Origin: Anaerorhabdus sp036637135
Lineage (GTDB): Bacteria; Bacillota_I; Bacilli_A; Erysipelotrichales; Erysipelotrichaceae
Assembly: GCF_036637135.1 (NCBI RefSeq)
Contig: NZ_JAVWNC010000021.1
Location: 1-36,234, forward strand
DNA length: 36,234 nt
Direction: 5' to 3'
Positions 17,079-25,250 of this stretch are shown here, in pieces. The position numbers were made by a program, and so were the translations under genes. The notes beneath the pieces are model-generated. The model made no database searches. It was not told the origin of the DNA and worked only from the letters and a program-made list of their open reading frames with translations. Every line of letters starts with the position of its first letter. The stretch's first letter is position 1.

Positions 17079-17897
17079 ATGAAAAAAGTAGGAACATTAT
17101 CCGATATTCATGTTGATGAAAATGATTATGAAGAAATAATGAATGAACTATCTAAGGTAATAATTAAAAGAAAATATGATTACTTTCTAATAGGTGGTGA
17201 TATCTCTAGTGATACAGATACATCACTAAAATTCATAAGTGAATTAGAAAATAAGATTGATACAGAACTTATCTGGGTTGCAGGTAATCATGACTATTGG
17301 CAAGAAAATACAGATCTAAAAACGATGGCTGAAGTACGTAAAAAGCTACGTCAATGTCCTAGTTATTTAAACGGATACAAAATCATAAGTGATCATTGGG
17401 CAATAGTAGGAGATACGGGATGGTATGATTATAGCTTTGGATCAACTAAATTTAGTATCAATCAATTTATGAAGAAGAAATACATGAGACGAACTTGGCA
17501 AGACTCAATACGCATTAAGAAAGATAAAAGCGATATAGAGATTCATGATCATCAAATCAAAGAAGTTAAAAAATCCATGAAGTCATTAAAAAAATATAAT
17601 TTGATTTTTATGACGCATATGATTAATCATCCAGGATTTAAAGTACATAAAAACATGAAGATGTGGGATTATTTTAATGCTTTTTTAGGAAGTGAAAGTT
17701 TATTCAATTTAACATTAAGTGAAAATGTAAAACACATCATATCAGGACATGTTCATTATCGTCGTCAAATTATTGAAAGAGGTAAGAATTACTATTGTGC
17801 ATGTCTAGGAACAAAAGATGAATTTAAATATTATGGTAATGAAGATTTAAAATGGAATATTGAAAATGCCATTTTAGAGTTTAAATTAGGAGAGTAA
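17079..17897 (+). CDS. Calcineurin-like metallophosphoesterase
   Basis: A 272-residue cytoplasmic protein with the full metallophosphoesterase motif set: SDIH (residues 8-11), GGDIS, AGNHDYW, a THMINH histidine segment and ISGHVHYRR. These bind a dinuclear metal centre that hydrolyses phosphoesters. It begins one base after the importer ATPase stop, so it belongs to the importer operon. Substrate is not evident. It is the first of three phosphatase-type genes in a row. Confidence 0.88.
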   Translation: MKKVGTLSDIHVDENDYEEIMNELSKVIIKRKYDYFLIGGDISSDTDTSLKFISELENKIDTELIWVAGNHDYWQENTDLKTMAEVRKKLRQCPSYLNGYKIISDHWAIVGDTGWYDYSFGSTKFSINQFMKKKYMRRTWQDSIRIKKDKSDIEIHDHQIKEVKKSMKSLKKYNLIFMTHMINHPGFKVHKNMKMWDYFNAFLGSESLFNLTLSENVKHIISGHVHYRRQIIERGKNYYCACLGTKDEFKYYGNEDLKWNIENAILEFKLGE

Positions 17898-17898
17898 A

Positions 17899-18597
17899 AT
17901 GATTAAAACAGTATTTGTAGATTTGGGGTATACCTTAACATTCAATAATAAACATATGATTTATAAAAATGTTTTGGAAGAATATGGATATAAATATGAT
18001 TTAGAGGAAGTAGATTATGCATTTCATTTAGCAGATAAACATATCATGCATTATTTCTCAAAGTTGTTTATGATGAAGAGTAGTAACTATATGGATATAT
18101 ACATCGCGATGGTTAACTACTATTTGGGTATTGAAGATGAACCAAGACAATATGTAAATAAATATAGAGAATATGTAAAAACAAAAGGACTGAAATGGGA
18201 ATTATTTGATGGAGTTCTATCTGCGATTGATAAAATTAAGGAACAAGGAATTAAGATTATCTTAGTATCAAATTGGGATGAATCTTGTAGAAGTGTGCTA
18301 AGGAGTCTTAATTTAGATGAAAAGTTAGATGACTTTGTGATTTCATCTGAAGTTAAATGTGAGAAACCAGAAATAGGAATATTTGAACATGCACTAAAGA
18401 AGGCAAATTGTAAAAAAGAAGAGTGTTTGTTTGTAGGTGATAACTATTATGATGATGCGATTGGTAGTAAACGATTTGGCATCAAATATGTCATTATTAA
18501 TCGTTTTGGTGATAAAGGAATGGAAGAGATAAAAGAAGATACAATAACTTCTTTTAAAGAGGTACCTCAAGTTATTCAGGAGCTACAACATGTCTAA
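17899..18597 (+). CDS. HAD-superfamily hydrolase (subfamily IA)
   Basis: A 232-residue HAD phosphatase. Motif I is VFVDLGYTLTF, with the nucleophile Asp kept and the second Asp replaced by Gly, as in several HAD-IA proteins. Motif II is around LVSNWD, motif III is the Lys in CEKPEIGIF, and motif IV is FVGDNYYDDAIG. A helical cap lies between motifs I and II. AGGAGAG precedes the start one base after the previous stop, and the end overlaps the next gene by 8 bases. Physiological substrate is unknown. Confidence 0.9.
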   Translation: MIKTVFVDLGYTLTFNNKHMIYKNVLEEYGYKYDLEEVDYAFHLADKHIMHYFSKLFMMKSSNYMDIYIAMVNYYLGIEDEPRQYVNKYREYVKTKGLKWELFDGVLSAIDKIKEQGIKIILVSNWDESCRSVLRSLNLDEKLDDFVISSEVKCEKPEIGIFEHALKKANCKKEECLFVGDNYYDDAIGSKRFGIKYVIINRFGDKGMEEIKEDTITSFKEVPQVIQELQHV

Positions 18598-19105
18598 AAT
18601 TTATTTTATTGCGGATACACATTTTGGACATCAAAAGATTATTAATTATGAAAGCCGTCCTTTTGAATCAGTTGATGAAATGGATGATACGATAATTCAG
18701 AACTGGAATGAAATCATTCAAGAAGATGATGTGGTATACATTTTGGGTGATTATAGTTTTTATGATTTTGAACATTCAAAAGAAATAACAAGTCAATTAA
18801 AAGGTAAGAAATATCTAGTCATGGGCAATCATGACGAAGAAGATGAAAGTGTTTATCGTCAAATGGGATTTGTGAATGCGTATCGATTTCCAATTATTCT
18901 CAATAACTTTTGGATTTTGTCGCACGAACCTGTTTATATAAATAAAAACATGCCGTATGCGAATATCTTTGGACATGTTCATGGTTGTAATATTTATTCA
19001 GATGCAAGTGCGCAAAGTTTCTGTAGTTGTGTAGAAAGATTAAATTATAGTCCGATTGAATTTGAAGAAGTTAAAAAAATAATTATGGGAGCAGTGCATA
19101 AATAA
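18590..19105 (+). CDS. YfcE/MJ0936-like metallophosphoesterase
   Basis: A 171-residue single-domain metallophosphoesterase. The metal-ligand motifs are IADTHFGH (Asp9, His11, His14), ILGDYS, VMGNHDEE, LSHEP and IFGHVHG. The N-terminal ADTHFGHxxIINYxxRPF pattern is typical of phage- and bacteria-borne small phosphoesterases. It is the last gene of the importer operon, with an AGGAG site inside the preceding HAD gene. Confidence 0.9.
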   Translation: MSKIYFIADTHFGHQKIINYESRPFESVDEMDDTIIQNWNEIIQEDDVVYILGDYSFYDFEHSKEITSQLKGKKYLVMGNHDEEDESVYRQMGFVNAYRFPIILNNFWILSHEPVYINKNMPYANIFGHVHGCNIYSDASAQSFCSCVERLNYSPIEFEEVKKIIMGAVHK

Positions 19106-19110
19106 GAATG

Positions 19111-19149
19111 AAATTAGGTGTATTGTCAAAATGACGATACACCTAATTT
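19111..19149. terminator. Bidirectional terminator between convergent units
   Basis: A 17-bp stem (19111-19127 with 19133-19149, one G-T pair) closes a 5-base loop. T-rich flanks occur on both strands, and it sits between the importer operon and the minus-strand regulator gene. Confidence 0.85.
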
Positions 19150-19186
19150 TGTTATGTAGTAAACAATGTTGTGGATGGGTTTAAAT

Positions 19187-19780
19187 TCACACGCGTATTC
19201 TTTCTTTTTTCATTAGCCCATGACGATTGCAATAAAAATAGATATCGCTACCAATCATTTTTGGAATACGTATTTCAGCTGTTTGTTCAGGATAAAGTTT
19301 TACAAAAAGTAATCTATCTAATGATACACAGGCTACAAATGAAATAAAATGTGTTTTTGTCATCTCGTGTTGTACTGTGATATAAAATTCTCCCTCGATT
19401 TCAGCTACGTTTATTTCGTGTAATGAATTTGCTTTGTGAGAAATCAAAGGTGCTAGCTTTCTTCCACAGCATGATATTTCCACTTCTCCTGTACCGAATT
19501 GAACGCTTCCACAGATAGGACAGATATAGAAGTTTATCTTTTTCATATTCCCTTTATCGTTTTGATTAGGCACTAAATCACCGATTAAAATTTTCTCAAT
19601 ATTTACTCCTAAAATATCGGATAGTTCTTGTAGAAGTGAAATATCGGGACATCCTATCCCTCGTTCCCACTTAGAGATTGTCCTATCGCTAATATTCATA
19701 GCGTCAGCCAATTCTTTTTGCGTCATTTCTTTTTCTTTGCGTAAACTAAAAATAAGTTTACCTACTTTGTTACAATCCAT
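19187..19780 (-). CDS. HTH (XRE) regulator fused to a desulfoferrodoxin-like redox domain
   Basis: A 197-residue protein. Residues 5-62 form an XRE helix-turn-helix (MTQKELADAMNISDRTISKWERG). Residues 84-110 resemble the desulforedoxin iron site, with Cys87, Cys90, Cys104 and Cys105. Residues 115-190 resemble the superoxide reductase fold and keep its mononuclear-iron ligand pattern: His121, His138, His144, Cys184 and His187 (YCNRHG). It could sense superoxide, oxygen or iron, or be an enzyme with DNA-binding ability. An in-frame ATG at 19793-19795 exists, but it forms part of the GGAGGT ribosome site that correctly positions the ATG at 19780. Its target genes are unknown. Confidence 0.88.
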   Translation of the reverse strand: MDCNKVGKLIFSLRKEKEMTQKELADAMNISDRTISKWERGIGCPDISLLQELSDILGVNIEKILIGDLVPNQNDKGNMKKINFYICPICGSVQFGTGEVEISCCGRKLAPLISHKANSLHEINVAEIEGEFYITVQHEMTKTHFISFVACVSLDRLLFVKLYPEQTAEIRIPKMIGSDIYFYCNRHGLMKKERIRV

Positions 19781-19799
19781 AGCAACTACCTCCATGTTT

Positions 19800-19828
19800 A
19801 GTGTAATTAGTATTTAGAATATTTTCAA
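19800..19828 (-). promoter_or_regulatory. Promoter of the HTH-desulfoferrodoxin gene
   Basis: On the minus strand, TTGAAA (19823-19828) and TACACT (19800-19805) are 17 bases apart. They predict a very short leader that just includes the GGAGGT ribosome site. Confidence 0.5.
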
Positions 19829-19872
19829 CAAACGCTCCGTTGAGTTTTGATAGATGGAGAAAAAGTATAATA

Positions 19873-19922
19873 CAAAAAAGGTGGCACAGCTCTTTTAAGG
19901 AGCAGCGCCACCAATACTTATT
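19873..19922 (-). terminator. Terminator of the ABC exporter operon
   Basis: Read on the minus strand, GGTGGC pairs with GCCACC with additional inner pairing, followed by TTTTTT (19874-19879). It lies 20 bases after the stop of the second exporter gene. Confidence 0.8.
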
Positions 19923-19942
19923 AATGCTAATATCAATAATTT

Positions 19943-21826
19943 TTATTCTTCACCCTCATCAAATTGTGAGTTGTAAAGTTGAGAGTAGAATCCACCTTTT
20001 TCAAGTAGTTCTTCATGTTTACCAACTTCAACGATATCTCCATCTTTCATAACTAAGATTAAATCTGCATTACGAATTGTAGATAAACGGTGAGCGATAA
20101 CGAATGATGTACGACCTTTCATTAGGTTTTCCATACCTTTTTGAATTAATAATTCTGTACGAGTATCTACGGATGATGTTGCCTCATCAAGGATCAATAT
20201 CTTTGGATCTTTCAAGAAGGCACGAGCAATTGTAAGTAATTGCTTTTGACCTTGTGATATATTTGTAGATTCTTCGTTGATTTCAGTATTGTAACCATCT
20301 TCTAATGTACGGATGAAGTGATCAACATATGCAGCATCTGCTGCTTTCATGACTGCTTCATCACTTGCATGTAAATTACCATAGCGAATGTTCTCCATGA
20401 TTGTGCCATTGTATAACCATGCATCTTGAAGTACCATACCAAATAAACTTCTTAAGTCATTGCGTGAGTACTCTTTAATATCATGACCATCAACATAGAT
20501 TGTTCCACTATTCAATTCATAGAATCTCATTAATAGTTTCACGATGGTTGTTTTACCAGCACCAGTAGGACCTACGATCGCAACTTGTTTACCAGCGCCT
20601 ACAAAGGCACTGAAGTCATGGATAATAATCTTGTCTGGGTTGTAACCAAAGTGAACATTCTCGAATGATACTTCACCTTTGATATTGAGATTTCCATTTT
20701 CATCATAAATAGAAATTGGATTTTTTGTTTCTTCGATTTCCTCTTTTTCATCTAAGAATTCAAATACACGTTCAGCAGCAGCTGCAGTTGATTGGAGTAC
20801 GTTCATGATTTGAGCTGTTTGTGTAATTGGTTGGTTAAAGCTTCTTACGTATTGGATGAAGGCTTGGATATTACCAATATCTACTCGACCAAGTATCGCA
20901 AGGAATCCACCGAGAATACAAACACCAACATAACCTAAGTTACCAATAAAACTTGTGATTGGCATCATTAATCCTGAGAAGAATTGCGCTTTCCATCCAG
21001 CATTGAATAGTTTATCGTTAAGTTCAGTGAATTCACTAATAGAACGTTCTTCACCATTAAATGCTTTCATAACTAAGTGACCACCATACATTTCTTCAAC
21101 GTGTCCATTAACACTACCTAGTATTGTTTGTTGAGCCTTGAAGAACTTTTGTGAACGTTTAACAACCAAGCTAACCGCAATACCTGATAAAGGAATTACA
21201 ACTAATGCCATTAATGTCATTTCCCAACTAATGGTAAGCATCATAACGAAGATACCAACAATAGTTACCATAGAAGTTAGTACTTGTTGTAGTGATTGAT
21301 TTAAACTTTGTGAGATTGTATCAATATCGTTTGTAACTCGAGATAAAATTTCACCATGAGTTTTTGTATCAAAGTATTTAAGAGGCATACGATTAATCTT
21401 CTCAGATAATTCTTTACGAAGATTGAATGAAACCTTTTGAGTGATACCTGACATGATCCAATGTTGTGCATAGGATAATAGTGCACTCAATACATAAATA
21501 CCTAATAAGAATAATAAGATTTTACCGATAGCTGCATAATCGATTCCTGCGCCACCTGAAAACTTACTCATAAGTCCAGTTGCAAGTTCATTTGTAGCGT
21601 TACCTAAAATCTTAGGTCCAAGAATTGTGAATACGGTACTACCAATCGCAAAGAATAATACGGCGAAGATAGGTACATAGAATGGTTTTAAATAACCGAT
21701 GAAATTTGACATTGTCTTGTTGAAATCTTTTGCCTTTTCACCAGTTCCCATCATTGCGCCAGGACCGCCGCCAGGTCCACCCATAGGGCCTTTTCTTTGA
21801 GGAACAGCTGTTTTATTGTCTGCCAT
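19943..21826 (-). CDS. ABC exporter half-transporter with consensus Walker B (heterodimer partner)
   Basis: A 627-residue fused membrane-ATPase protein of the multidrug ABC exporter type. A Gly/Pro-rich N-terminal tail (residues 12-26) precedes six helices (about 45-330) and the nucleotide-binding domain. Walker A is GPTGAGKTT (about 417-425), the signature is the variant ISQGQKQ (about 521-527), and Walker B is LILDEATSSVD with the catalytic Glu intact. It overlaps the upstream half-transporter gene by 14 bases. Together they fit the BmrCD/LmrCD/TM287-288 class of asymmetric heterodimers. Export of drugs or lipids is likely but unspecific. Confidence 0.92.
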   Translation of the reverse strand: MADNKTAVPQRKGPMGGPGGGPGAMMGTGEKAKDFNKTMSNFIGYLKPFYVPIFAVLFFAIGSTVFTILGPKILGNATNELATGLMSKFSGGAGIDYAAIGKILLFLLGIYVLSALLSYAQHWIMSGITQKVSFNLRKELSEKINRMPLKYFDTKTHGEILSRVTNDIDTISQSLNQSLQQVLTSMVTIVGIFVMMLTISWEMTLMALVVIPLSGIAVSLVVKRSQKFFKAQQTILGSVNGHVEEMYGGHLVMKAFNGEERSISEFTELNDKLFNAGWKAQFFSGLMMPITSFIGNLGYVGVCILGGFLAILGRVDIGNIQAFIQYVRSFNQPITQTAQIMNVLQSTAAAAERVFEFLDEKEEIEETKNPISIYDENGNLNIKGEVSFENVHFGYNPDKIIIHDFSAFVGAGKQVAIVGPTGAGKTTIVKLLMRFYELNSGTIYVDGHDIKEYSRNDLRSLFGMVLQDAWLYNGTIMENIRYGNLHASDEAVMKAADAAYVDHFIRTLEDGYNTEINEESTNISQGQKQLLTIARAFLKDPKILILDEATSSVDTRTELLIQKGMENLMKGRTSFVIAHRLSTIRNADLILVMKDGDIVEVGKHEELLEKGGFYSQLYNSQFDEGEE

Positions 21827-24008
21827 GTTCTAGTTCCTCCTTACTTAATTGAGAATATGCAATTTCTTTATATACTTCACATGTTTTTAATAACTCCCCA
21901 TGTGTTCCCATACCAACGACTTGTCCTTGGTCTAATACAATAATTTTGTTTGCGTTAAGAATTGTACTGATACGTTGAGCTACGATAAATACGGTACTCT
22001 TTGTTTTTGCGGTAAAGTGACCAAGTGCAGCACGTAAGTTAGAATCTGTTTTATAGTCAAGTGCTGAGAATGAATCATCAAACACATAAATATTTGGATT
22101 CTTTGTAATCGCACGAGCGATTGATAAACGTTGTTTTTGTCCTCCAGATACGTTTGTACCACCTTGAGCAATTGGTGTTTGAAGACCTTCTGGTTTGCTT
22201 TCGATGAATTCTTTTGATTGTGATATATCAATTGCAGTTTGAATCATTTCTTCACTTGCATTTTCATCTGCATAGCGTAAGTTAGATTCGATATCACCAG
22301 AGAAGAGGACACCTTTTTGAGGTACATAACCAATTTGATTACGTAAGTCATGTTGTGTGAAATCTTTAATGTTGATACCACCATATGTAATCTCACCCTC
22401 AGTTACATCGAAGAATCGAGGTAATAAATTAATAAGAGTTGATTTACCAGAACCTGTACTACCAATGAACGCAACTGTTTCGCCAGGGTTTGCAGAGAAA
22501 GTAATATCTTTTAATACATATTCTTCTGCACGTGGATATTTGAAGTAAACATGGTTGAAACAAATTTCTCCATTCGTTGTAGGAACTGCTTTTGGATGTT
22601 CTGGATCATGAATAGATGGTTTAGTATTAAGTACTTCAAGAATACGTACAGCTGAAACAGATGAACGAGGTAACATGATCGCAATCATTGATACCATGAT
22701 GAAGCTCATAAGTACTTGCATTGTGTATTGTAGGAAGGCCATCATAGAACCAATGTCCATGGTTCCTAAATCAATTTGTTTTGCAGCAACCCACACAATT
22801 AATACCATGACAGAGCTCATAATGAAGTTCATAACTGGCATAACACTAGCCATCGTACGATTAACAAATAAGTTTACTTTTGTAATATCTGTATTTGCTT
22901 TTTCAAAACGTTTTTCTTCATGTTTTTGTGTGTTGAAAGCACGGATAACTAACATACCATCTAAGAATTCGCGCATAACAAGATTCAAACGGTCTACTAG
23001 TTTTTGGATAATTTTGAATTTAGGAAGTGTAAATGTGAAGGTTGTGATTAATACAACCATAATGACACCAATAACTAATCCCAAAATCCAAAGCATACTA
23101 GGATATTGAATTACTTTCAATAAAGCTCCAACTCCCATAATTGGTGCATACAATACAATACGAAGCATCATTGTGAATACTTGTTGTATTTGTTGAATAT
23201 CATTGGTTGTACGTGTGATTAATGAAGAAGTTGAGAACTTACCAAATTCATTGCTTGAGAATGACTCAACTTTCGTGAATACATCTTTACGTGTATCGCG
23301 GGCAACTTTTGCAGCTGTTTTACTTGATAAGAAGGCACCTGCAATTGCGAAGGCTGCACCAATTAAGGCAATGATTAACATCAAGAATCCTTCTTTAAAG
23401 ATGTAGTTGGATTGAATGGAGTCAGTATTTATACCTAATGCTTGGTATTCTTGCTTAACCATGACTTTGGCAGCACTTTGAATATTTTCTTCAGAATAAC
23501 TTGCCATACCCTCTTCAATCTTGGATTCCATTTTAGCTAACATTTCTGGATTTGCTTGGATAGCTTGCCAAATATCAACACCCTCAGGAAGATTCATTTT
23601 TTTAATTGCTTCTTCACTAGATAATGTGCGAATTAGTAATAATGGTTTAGCGATAACGGCTTCTACCTTGGAATGGTCATCTTTATTTAGTACATAAAAA
23701 CGATTAACATTAACCCCAGGATAATCCTTAAGTACAGTTTCGTCTTCTCCAGTTATTAAAGTGTAAGAAGATTGAATGATACTTTTATCAGCATCATTTG
23801 ATAAAAGTAAGACTTTATTCATTGTATCTTCACTCATAATATCTGGTGCACTGCTTACGATTCCACCATACTGAATACCATCGGTAACGATTTTAGACAT
23901 ATAATCAGGTAAAGCTAGTTCTGCTTGTACTTGTCCAAAAACCAGTCCGAGGATAACAATTATCGATAAAATGTAAGGTTTACAATATTTTAATAATAAT
24001 TTAAACAT
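21813..24008 (-). CDS. ABC exporter half-transporter with degenerate site and large extracellular insert
   Basis: A 731-residue half-transporter, first gene of the exporter operon. The first helix is followed by an unusually long soluble stretch (about residues 38-205) before the second helix, probably an extracellular domain as described for one BmrCD subunit. The ATPase part has Walker A GSTGSGKST (about 510-518), signature VSGGQKQR, and Walker B VFDDSFSALD, with Asp where the catalytic Glu should be. This makes one of the two ATP sites degenerate, a hallmark of heterodimeric exporters. Expression is probably repressed by the divergent TetR protein through the palindrome in its promoter. 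Confidence 0.92.
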   Translation of the reverse strand: MFKLLLKYCKPYILSIIVILGLVFGQVQAELALPDYMSKIVTDGIQYGGIVSSAPDIMSEDTMNKVLLLSNDADKSIIQSSYTLITGEDETVLKDYPGVNVNRFYVLNKDDHSKVEAVIAKPLLLIRTLSSEEAIKKMNLPEGVDIWQAIQANPEMLAKMESKIEEGMASYSEENIQSAAKVMVKQEYQALGINTDSIQSNYIFKEGFLMLIIALIGAAFAIAGAFLSSKTAAKVARDTRKDVFTKVESFSSNEFGKFSTSSLITRTTNDIQQIQQVFTMMLRIVLYAPIMGVGALLKVIQYPSMLWILGLVIGVIMVVLITTFTFTLPKFKIIQKLVDRLNLVMREFLDGMLVIRAFNTQKHEEKRFEKANTDITKVNLFVNRTMASVMPVMNFIMSSVMVLIVWVAAKQIDLGTMDIGSMMAFLQYTMQVLMSFIMVSMIAIMLPRSSVSAVRILEVLNTKPSIHDPEHPKAVPTTNGEICFNHVYFKYPRAEEYVLKDITFSANPGETVAFIGSTGSGKSTLINLLPRFFDVTEGEITYGGINIKDFTQHDLRNQIGYVPQKGVLFSGDIESNLRYADENASEEMIQTAIDISQSKEFIESKPEGLQTPIAQGGTNVSGGQKQRLSIARAITKNPNIYVFDDSFSALDYKTDSNLRAALGHFTAKTKSTVFIVAQRISTILNANKIIVLDQGQVVGMGTHGELLKTCEVYKEIAYSQLSKEELEHGRQ

Positions 24009-24036
24009 GGTACACTCCTTTCTTTAGAGTGATAAT

Positions 24037-24054
24037 ATATTACCACGGTAATAT
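24037..24054. promoter_or_regulatory. Perfect palindrome, probable TetR operator
   Basis: ATATTACC-AC-GGTAATAT is a perfect 8+2+8 inverted repeat in the divergent region between the exporter and TetR genes. It overlaps the exporter -10 and spacer. A half-matching GTGGTATAT occurs near the TetR -10 (24103-24111), which could allow autoregulation. Confidence 0.7.
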
Positions 24055-24065
24055 AAAAATGTAAA
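24037..24065 (-). promoter_or_regulatory. Promoter of the ABC exporter operon
   Basis: On the minus strand, TTTACA (24060-24065) and TAATAT (24037-24042) are 17 bases apart. The -10 hexamer is part of an 18-bp palindrome, so a bound repressor would block polymerase. Confidence 0.6.
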
Positions 24066-24083
24066 CGAGTTTATACTTTGATA

Positions 24084-24112
24084 TTGCGGAAGTAATAGAA
24101 CTGTGGTATATT
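24084..24112 (+). promoter_or_regulatory. Promoter of the TetR gene
   Basis: TTGCGG (24084-24089) and TATATT (24107-24112) are 17 bases apart. An upstream in-frame ATG at 24111 falls inside this -10, which supports the later start codon at 24132. Confidence 0.5.
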
Positions 24113-24131
24113 GCATGATGAGGTAAGTACA

Positions 24132-24728
24132 ATGAGACCAGATAACAGCACAAAAATCAAAATTCGTCGTAACGCGCTAACCTTGTTTAAAGAGCGTGGT
24201 TTTGATAATGTAACGATTAATGACATATGTGAAGTTTGCGGAATATCTAAACATACCTTCTACTATTATTTTGCATCAAAAGAGGGTCTACTTAAAACAG
24301 TTATGACCTTACCGGATGAACTTTCATCAGAAGAAGCTGCAAAAATTATGATGTTAGATAGTCCTTATGAACAGTATTGTGAAATACTAAAGAAACGAAT
24401 ACGCCACTTTGAAAACTGTGGGAAAGATATCGTAAAGAAGATTTTAGTTGCACGATTAACAGTATCTTTTGAAGAACAAAGAGAAAAAGAAGATTTTGAT
24501 GAAGGAAAACCTTTCCTTAATATGCAAATGGGTTTTATTAGAAAAGCACAAGAGCGTGGAGAGATTGAAAATATGGGAGATCCGAAGAGTTTAATGCACG
24601 CTGCATTCTGTGTATTAATTGGAATAACACAAGTTTGGGCAACACATCCAGGGTCGAAATTTAATTTAGAAGTTGAATATTTTAAAATTCTTGATACAGT
24701 TATGATGAAAAAGGTGGAAAATAAATGA
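24132..24728 (+). CDS. TetR/AcrR-family transcriptional regulator
   Basis: A regulator of about 198 residues. The N-terminal TetR helix-turn-helix is clear: RRNALTLFKERGFDNVTINDICEVCGISKHTFYYYFASKEGLL. The C-terminal ligand-binding helices are not similar to a family I can name. An ATG exists 21 bases earlier, but GAGGT lies correctly before 24132 and the earlier ATG sits in the -10 box. It is divergent from the ABC exporter pair, which it probably represses. It is also translationally coupled (ATGA overlap) to a 30-residue membrane peptide gene. Confidence 0.9.
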   Translation: MRPDNSTKIKIRRNALTLFKERGFDNVTINDICEVCGISKHTFYYYFASKEGLLKTVMTLPDELSSEEAAKIMMLDSPYEQYCEILKKRIRHFENCGKDIVKKILVARLTVSFEEQREKEDFDEGKPFLNMQMGFIRKAQERGEIENMGDPKSLMHAAFCVLIGITQVWATHPGSKFNLEVEYFKILDTVMMKKVENK

Positions 24729-24817
24729 GTAAAAATATTATGAAGTATACATTACTGTTTATCATCTTCTGCATGCTTCTATCGATGTTTGCAGGGTTGA
24801 TGAGTATTTTCTTATAG
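24725..24817 (+). CDS. 30-residue single-helix membrane miniprotein
   Basis: A short ORF starting in an ATGA overlap with the TetR stop, with a good AAGGTGG ribosome site 7 bases upstream. The product, MSKNIMKYTLLFIIFCMLLS then a short hydrophobic tail, has a positively charged N-terminus and one hydrophobic helix. It ends 9 bases before the next gene. Coupled position, ribosome site and composition argue that it is translated. It may be a small accessory or regulator of the adjacent exporter. No family is recognised. Confidence 0.6.
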   Translation: MSKNIMKYTLLFIIFCMLLSMFAGLMSIFL

Positions 24818-24826
24818 GAGGTATGC

Positions 24827-25153
24827 ATGATTGGTGATGTAGTAAAAGTTACAATGGATCGTCCATTAGGAAGTGAACATCCGGTTTATGGATTCATTTA
24901 TCCAGTTAATTATGGTTATGTAGAAGGTATTGTTGCGAATGATGGAGAATACCAAGATGTTTACGTACTAGGTGTTGATGAACCAGTGGATACATTTGTT
25001 GGTGAAGTTATCGCAATGATTCATCGCAAAGATGATCTTGAAGACAAATGGGTGGTAGCACCTGCGGGCAAAAAGTATACAAAAGAAGAAATAGAAAAAG
25101 AGACATGGTTTCAAGAACAATGGTTTATCAGTGAAATCATATTGGAAGACTAA
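24827..25153 (+). CDS. Short inorganic pyrophosphatase-family protein
   Basis: A 108-residue protein. The VTMDRPLGSEHPVYGFIYPVNYGYVEGIVANDGEYQDVYVLGVDEPV and VIAMIHRKDDLEDKWVVAP segments resemble the small soluble PPase fold. It is much shorter than true family I pyrophosphatases (about 170 residues) and lacks the full DxDPxD metal loop, so genuine pyrophosphate hydrolysis is doubtful. AGGAGGT precedes the start. It is last in the TetR-miniprotein unit and is followed by a terminator. Confidence 0.8.
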   Translation: MIGDVVKVTMDRPLGSEHPVYGFIYPVNYGYVEGIVANDGEYQDVYVLGVDEPVDTFVGEVIAMIHRKDDLEDKWVVAPAGKKYTKEEIEKETWFQEQWFISEIILED

Positions 25154-25177
25154 ATTAACCGAATAGAATCTCAAACG

Positions 25178-25210
25178 AACCACTTACTTAAAAAAAGTGG
25201 TTTTTATTTT
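25178..25210 (+). terminator. Terminator after the PPase-family gene
   Basis: AACCACTT (25178-25185) pairs with AAGTGGTT (25195-25202), followed by TTTATTTT. Confidence 0.8.
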
Positions 25211-25250
25211 GCAAATACATATACTGTATATAAGTAAAGGGGTGAAGAAT

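Noticed and set aside
22357..23406. Several plus-strand ORFs inside the ABC exporter gene
   Set aside because: They are antisense to a clear ABC transporter reading frame and have no domain or ribosome-site support.
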